A stretch of 64,000 bases of DNA from Panax quinquefolius. Lineage: Eukaryota; Streptophyta; Magnoliopsida; Apiales; Araliaceae. The stretch covers positions 58,604,486-58,668,485 of the forward strand of contig CM035170.1 in the NCBI GenBank assembly GCA_020205615.1. Direction: 5' to 3'. The notes under the pieces were generated by a model. It saw only the letters and a program-made list of their open reading frames with translations. It was not told the DNA's origin and did not search any database. Positions 59,583 to 64,000 of this stretch are shown piece by piece. The position numbers and the translations under genes were made by a program. Position 1 is the stretch's first letter. Each line of letters starts with the position of its first letter.

Positions 59583-60759
59583 TGTAAGACCCCGAATTTT
59601 ATGAAATGAAAGTATTCAATTTTCTTATAATTATTATTTTATTTCGTAAATGGTTAAATTGATAAAAGGTTAAAGTTAAGGGTGATATGTGAAAATTTTT
59701 GCAAAGTAAGCAAGTTGTTATAAAATATTCGTTTGATCGGGAAATATTCTTTTTGTTGGGAATATCCGTATGCATTTATTACAATCATTAGTGCACCTAG
59801 CAACTAAGTATTGTCTTAGTTAGAAAATGACGTAATTATCATTTTATAAAATATAACTAAAAAGTGTTACCGTTAAAACCGTTGAACTACACCGGTAGTA
59901 AAAGTACGATGAATACGCGTGGTTGTATAGTAGGACACCAGTATTGATTATTAATGCTTACGTAGAAGTCACTTTCGATTATACTCAATTATTGCTATAG
60001 TAATTCTTTGCATCATATCTCTCATATTATTGATTCAATTATTATCACAAGATCATCTCGCATAATATGTTATATTATTAAATCAATAATTGAGACGACA
60101 AAGTTAATCATATTATTATTTGCAATATTGACAATATCTAGAAGTTCTGTCAATGAGAGATTTGGTCACCTAATTGCGCGCCAATAAGGAGAAATCCTTA
60201 TCGGAAAGCCCCATCTTTCCTGGGAATGATCTGGTTGTTAAATATTGTGAGTTATAATATTAATGAAGAATAAGTTCGTGTTGATTAAAGATGAAATTGA
60301 TAGTTCCATTGTGTGGGAATTATTAGTGTTAGTGGAAATCGACATTTATTTCGATAATAATTAATGTCAGGAGGTTATATTGACAAATCGGGTAATTCAC
60401 CGGATAAATAAGCAATTAATTACTATTAATTCACATGCTTATAACTATGTGTTCACATGTGTATACTATTGATTCACATGATTTACTATTAGAAGAGTTA
60501 GTGCAAGATTGATAATACTTGCATGACTAAATTAAAAATAGAGGTATAGTTGAAGGTATTATACTGTAATTAGTTTTTTCACATGATTAGAACAATTGAG
60601 TCACATGATTTACTATTGATTCACATAATTTACTATTAGGAGAGGTGGTGCAAGTTTGATAATACTTGCAGGACTAAATTAAAAATGCAGAAAAAGATGA
60701 AGGTATTATACTGTAATATTTCGAGCCCCAAAACGTACAATTATCGAAACTATATTTTC

Positions 60760-60769
60760 CTATAAATAG
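60760..60769 (+). promoter_or_regulatory. TATA box of Tekay-C
   Basis: CTATAAATAG preceded by TTTTC, followed by AAGCTCATTC; same core as the other LTRs. Confidence 0.7.
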
Positions 60770-60957
60770 AAGCTCATTCTTCCTTCATTTCTCACCAATT
60801 CACTAAAGCTATAGAGCAATTATTATAGAGAGAAATTATAGAGAGAAAGAAAAAGAGAAGTCTGTTACCTCACTATTCAAGTATCCAATTTCTTCTAAGG
60901 TAAAGGGTATTATTTCTTTCGTATTCATGAAGAAAGTTATTTTCTTTCAATACTGTA

Positions 60958-61230
60958 AGGGTTGTTATTCCATTCTTTATTATTACATTGGAATAACTTT
61001 TGTTTGTCTCTATCGCATGCACAGTTAATTCTTTTGTTATTCCATTCTTTATTATTACATTGAATAACCTATCTACGCTGAACTCTGCATGCATGGTGAA
61101 TTCTTACATTATTCCATTCTTTAATATTATGTTGGAATAACCTGTCTATGTGGATTACCGCATGCATGGTGAATGATCATTCGTATTCATTCCTTACTAA
61201 ATTGTGGAAATGATTTGTCTACGTGGATTA
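60958..61230. repeat. Tandem ~75-bp hairpin units in the Tekay-C LTR
   Basis: Four units, the first three with GTTATTCCA ... TGGAATAAC (arms of nine, loop about 16) followed by a GCATGCATGGTGAAT-type word; the fourth is decayed. The same arrangement is in LTR-D2 (40975-41460) read on the other strand. Confidence 0.8.
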
Positions 61231-61339
61231 CCGCATGGCAGGTGAAAATCCATTTGCAGTTTCGTATATTCTATTATACTCGTATGAGATATCATTTCTT
61301 TTATACTCGTCATGGAATATCATTTTTGTTGGTATTTTT

Positions 61340-61560
61340 TTTTACGATTTACTATTCATGGAGTTCTTATTCACCCTATTACTATTCACTCTAGTATTAT
61401 TCACTTTCGGTATTCGGGGCACTTTTTAGGTGCGAGTACTATTCATGAGTTACTATTCATGGGTTACTATTCACCTAATTACTATTCACTCTAGTATCAT
61501 TAACTCAGGTATTCGGGACACTTTTCGTGTCAGGGTACTATTCACCCAAAAATATATTTC
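61340..61560. repeat. ACTATTCA-rich repeats and a ~120-bp duplication
   Basis: (T)ACTATTCA(C/T) occurs more than ten times. A larger unit, ATTACTATTCACTCTAGTAT ... GGTATTCGGG-CACTTTT, occurs at about 61378 and 61479, about 100 bp apart. Confidence 0.8.
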
Positions 61561-62512
61561 TTTTCTGTCAAATTATTTTTGGTACATGAATATTATTCTT
61601 GAATTTTACTCTACTAAGCGATGATCATGTTGACAATTTGACGTTATTGATTTTTGGATAAATTAAATTATAAATTTTTAAAATTTATCCTTGAACTTGT
61701 TTTATTGAATTATTATGTCATTGTCATCATCCTCATGCTTATATTGTGATGAAAGTCATCTTTTGCTTACGTGCATAGATGGACTTGGTATGATTATGAC
61801 CAAGAATTATTCGGTATAATCATGACCATAATGTAACGAATGATGTGGTAAAAGTCCTCATTGGCCTGTAGTTCATTGATAGATAATTGTTGGTATGATT
61901 ATGACCAGGGATTATTCGGTATAATCATGACCATTGATGATTTCTTGAATATCCTTGGTCGTGGTGCAGGGATGATTCAATTTTATTTATTAAGCTGAGT
62001 CTTAGCGATAAAGTTGATGAAAAACTTTTTAAATCGTAGAAGATAGTAGATTTTATGCTCTACTTGACTCTTCTAATGGATTGTTTGTTCTGCTGCAGTT
62101 AAACTTGATGTTTATTATATTTTATCAGTTTAACACTGTTGAAGGCTAACGATAAATTATTCTGCATTATCTTAGTCATAATATTTCTTACCGGGCTAGT
62201 TGAGCTCACCCTTTCTTTCACTATTCTCTTGTGAAATGAGAATATAGGTTGGACGAGTCGGGAAACGGATTGACATCCGGATGGTTGTTTTAGTAGTCCT
62301 CACTATTCTATAAAATAGTGTGACAATAAATGTAATGAGGACTCCATTGAGTGTGGATATTGTATAGATGACAATATTCTTATTAAAACTCTTAGATTAT
62401 GTTATGTCGTATTTTACACGACTGTTGTATAATTAAGTTGTATTTGAATTTTGTACCATGTATTTGGCGACTCAAGATGGGTGATGTATACCTGTTTTCG
62501 GGGCGTCACAGT

Positions 62513-62524
62513 TGGTATCAAAGC
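62513..62524 (+). other. Primer binding site of Tekay-C
   Basis: TGGTATCAAAGC two bases after the LTR end; initiator tRNA-Met type. Confidence 0.85.
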
Positions 62525-62696
62525 TTAGGGATATGATTCCTGATTGAGATGTGAGACAAGAACCAGGGGGAAGAGACGGGGAATTCCTTCGCTAGTATGA
62601 CCTACCTAAGTTTATTTTGTATTTAATTGGTCGGTCAGAGTATAGGGATAATATGTGATATGTCAATTAACCCTTGTTTTGTGGCAATGTTTGATA

Positions 62697-63205
62697 ATGG
62701 CATCTGAAAATGTCGAGATAAGTATTGAAGCACATGAGATCGTTGAGTCACCAACGATCAATACCCAGGATAATGTGCAACAGGAAGACAATAATCCTCA
62801 GGTAAACAACAACATCGATCAGATGATGAACAATGGGATGTTCAGAGGCTTTATGCAATTCATGCAACATTAAGCGAGAGATACTCATGTTCAAAATGCA
62901 GGTGGAAACACTGGCAACTCTCGGATGGTCACTGCTAAGTAGTTCAAGGAGCTGGGTTCGCTGGAGTTTTTGGGAAAGCCAGAACCACTTAAGGCGGAGA
63001 CGTGGATAAAGCAGATCATCAAGATATTTGATGTCTTGGGATGCTCCGAGGAGCAAAAGGTTCCCTTGCCACCTTTATGTTGCGTGAAGAGGCGATTCTT
63101 GGTGGGAATCGTAAAACATACCCACTGACACACTCAAGATGTCTTGGGAGATGTTCCAAGAGCTATTCAACGACAAGTACTTTCCCAAAGTATTAACATG
63201 AAGGA
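62697..63205 (+). pseudogene. Tekay-C gag, N-terminal part
   Basis: ATG at 62697 with MASENVEISIEAHEIV, then asparagine/methionine-rich sequence. Stops at 62871-62873 and about 62938. The same frame then reads FKELGSLEFLGKPEPLKAETW and IFDVLGCSEEQKV (to about 63062), the conserved start of chromovirus capsid (usual form F-x-G-x-x-x-P-x-x-A-x-x-W). After a shift, ATFMLREEA and later WEMFQELFNDKYFP (about 63150-63187) complete the Retrotrans_gag pattern. The frame is cut at 63206 by an LTR. The zinc knuckle is not in the window. Confidence 0.85.
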
Positions 63206-64000
63206 TGTAACAACCCCAAAATAGGTCCATTCCATCCAACCCATTACGAGTGCATGAAATATATGGTACGAAAAACAACTACAACTTTATTACAACAATT
63301 GTCGTGCAAAATACAACAACACATATCTTTGTGAGTTTGGATACAAATATATACCAATTGTATGCGTTCTGATGACACCTTACATAAAGGTATAGTCAAA
63401 AAATGTTTTTAGAAATTAGAATCTTTGGGAAGTGCTCAAGAAAACCTTCGTACATGGGAGGCCATGCTTTTTAGGTTATGGTAGATATCATATGGCCACA
63501 AATTATCCTTGGTTGACCCGATAGACCCCAAAGAAAAAACAAGAAGATTACTATCGTATTCTTCCCAATGGTGAGTCTTCTCTTGACATATCATTATCTC
63601 CACTTGTCTCTAATTGGGTATTATACTCCAAACAAACACCAAGATTATATAAGTAGTGCTTGTAAATATACTCGACAAGTGGATGAGCACAACCATGTCT
63701 TATGATAACACGAGTTTGTATGTCATTAGACATCTTGTATGATAGTGACAAAACACCCTTCCAAAGTTAGGTTAATCACCTATTTAATTCACCAAAATAA
63801 CTATTAAATGATGTATAAAATACAACACACTAAAGCCCTCAATAAAATTATTTTCATACTCTTTAGGGAGAACCTCAACAACTATAGACCATAGTTCTAT
63901 TCCTCTTGTTATCCCCATTCGACCCAAATTACACTTTTATTACACGAAAGGAATTGTGAAACAAAAGGGTGAGCACAACTAGCTCGATAAAGAATATTAT
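63206..64000 (-). mobile_element. LTR of the internally deleted family, inserted in Tekay-C gag (runs off window)
   Basis: Starts TGTAACAACCCC and follows 18925 and 23282 closely (TACATAAAGGTATAGTCAAAA, CATGGGAGGCCATGC). It differs by about 80-110 bp of extra sequence at roughly 63770-63875 compared with the other two copies. The left flank AAGGA (63201-63205) should recur at its right end. Confidence 0.88.

Larger units (their letters stand above)
59583..62510 (+). mobile_element. 5' LTR of Tekay-C (2928 bp)
   Basis: TGTAAGACCCC to GGGGCGTCACA. U3 about 1.18 kb to the TATA box at 60760-60769. The R-U5 part holds hairpin repeats (60958-61230), ACTATTCA-rich repeats (61340-61560), GGTATGATTATGACC repeats (61790-61945) and GTTGAGCTCACCC at 62200. 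The plus-strand frames at 61173-61624 arise from these repeats and are not genes. Confidence 0.92.
59583..63205 (+). mobile_element. Tekay-C: chromovirus 5' part (LTR, primer site, gag)
   Basis: 5' LTR 59583-62510, primer site 62513-62524, leader, gag from 62697. It is inserted in the Ogre-B LTR (left flank TTTAC). Gag is interrupted at 63206 by another LTR; the rest is outside the window. It is the reference for a family that includes Tekay-A's LTR, LTR-D/D2 and the internally deleted element. Confidence 0.9.

Noticed and set aside
61173..61624. Overlapping plus-strand frames rich in Y, F, H and I
   Set aside because: They are translations of the ACTATTCA tandem repeats in the Tekay-C LTR in several frames.
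62513..62524. tRNA-like match (initiator Met)
   Set aside because: It is only the short primer binding site complementary to the tRNA 3' end; no tRNA gene fold surrounds it.

Overview
This window is a stretch of plant nuclear heterochromatin, almost certainly from an angiosperm and probably a eudicot. It is AT-rich and I could recognise no cellular protein gene, rRNA or tRNA. Nearly every base can be assigned to Ty3/gypsy LTR retrotransposons of three plant lineages: chromoviruses most like Tekay/Del (C-terminal chromodomain, initiator tRNA-Met primer site, 2-4 kb LTRs), Tat/Ogre-type elements (second RNase H, tRNA-Arg-like primer site, antisense ORFs) and an Athila-type element. All coding regions are broken by stops or frameshifts.

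The elements are nested, and target-site duplications (TSDs) plus reading frames that resume across insertions give the order. Left half: a Tat/Ogre element in + orientation (Ogre-A, 8020-31594, 5' part outside the window) sits inside a Tekay-type LTR whose right end is 31595-33054. Ogre-A's RT is cut by Tekay-A (1-8019, + strand), whose integrase is cut by a 3.9-kb solo LTR (2162-6026, TSD ACATT). Ogre-A's 3' region carries a 3-kb antisense block coding plant-mobile-domain (PMD)-like proteins (11440-15530), two satellite-like arrays, and a 3' LTR (18074-31594) that is split by an internally deleted non-autonomous chromovirus (18925-27307, TSD TCTTC) and a solo LTR (28376-31172, TSD GCAAA).

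Middle: Athila-type fragments and a short non-autonomous Athila-like element on the minus strand (33276-39332) with only a gag-like ORF, then an LTR fragment (39333-39754).

Right half: a minus-strand Tat element (Ogre-B, 39755-59582) is visible only as gag, primer site and part of its 5' LTR. Its gag frame is split three ways: by an LTR (39820...54760) that contains another LTR (39956-42158) that contains a nearly complete minus-strand chromovirus with all domains (Tekay-B, 42159-53790), and by a solo LTR (54918-57984, TSD ACCCC). A + strand chromovirus (Tekay-C, 59583 onward) interrupts the Ogre-B LTR; its gag is in turn interrupted at 63206 by another LTR of the internally deleted family, which runs off the window.

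The most interesting signals are: a short peptide-coding segment conserved with synonymous substitutions near the 3' end of five chromovirus LTRs; the antisense PMD block with candidate introns readable only on the antisense strand; the internally deleted family that keeps primer site and polypurine tract and is clearly derived from Tekay-C relatives; and LTR-pair differences concentrated at C/G-containing motifs, which raises the question of consensus error at methylated sites.
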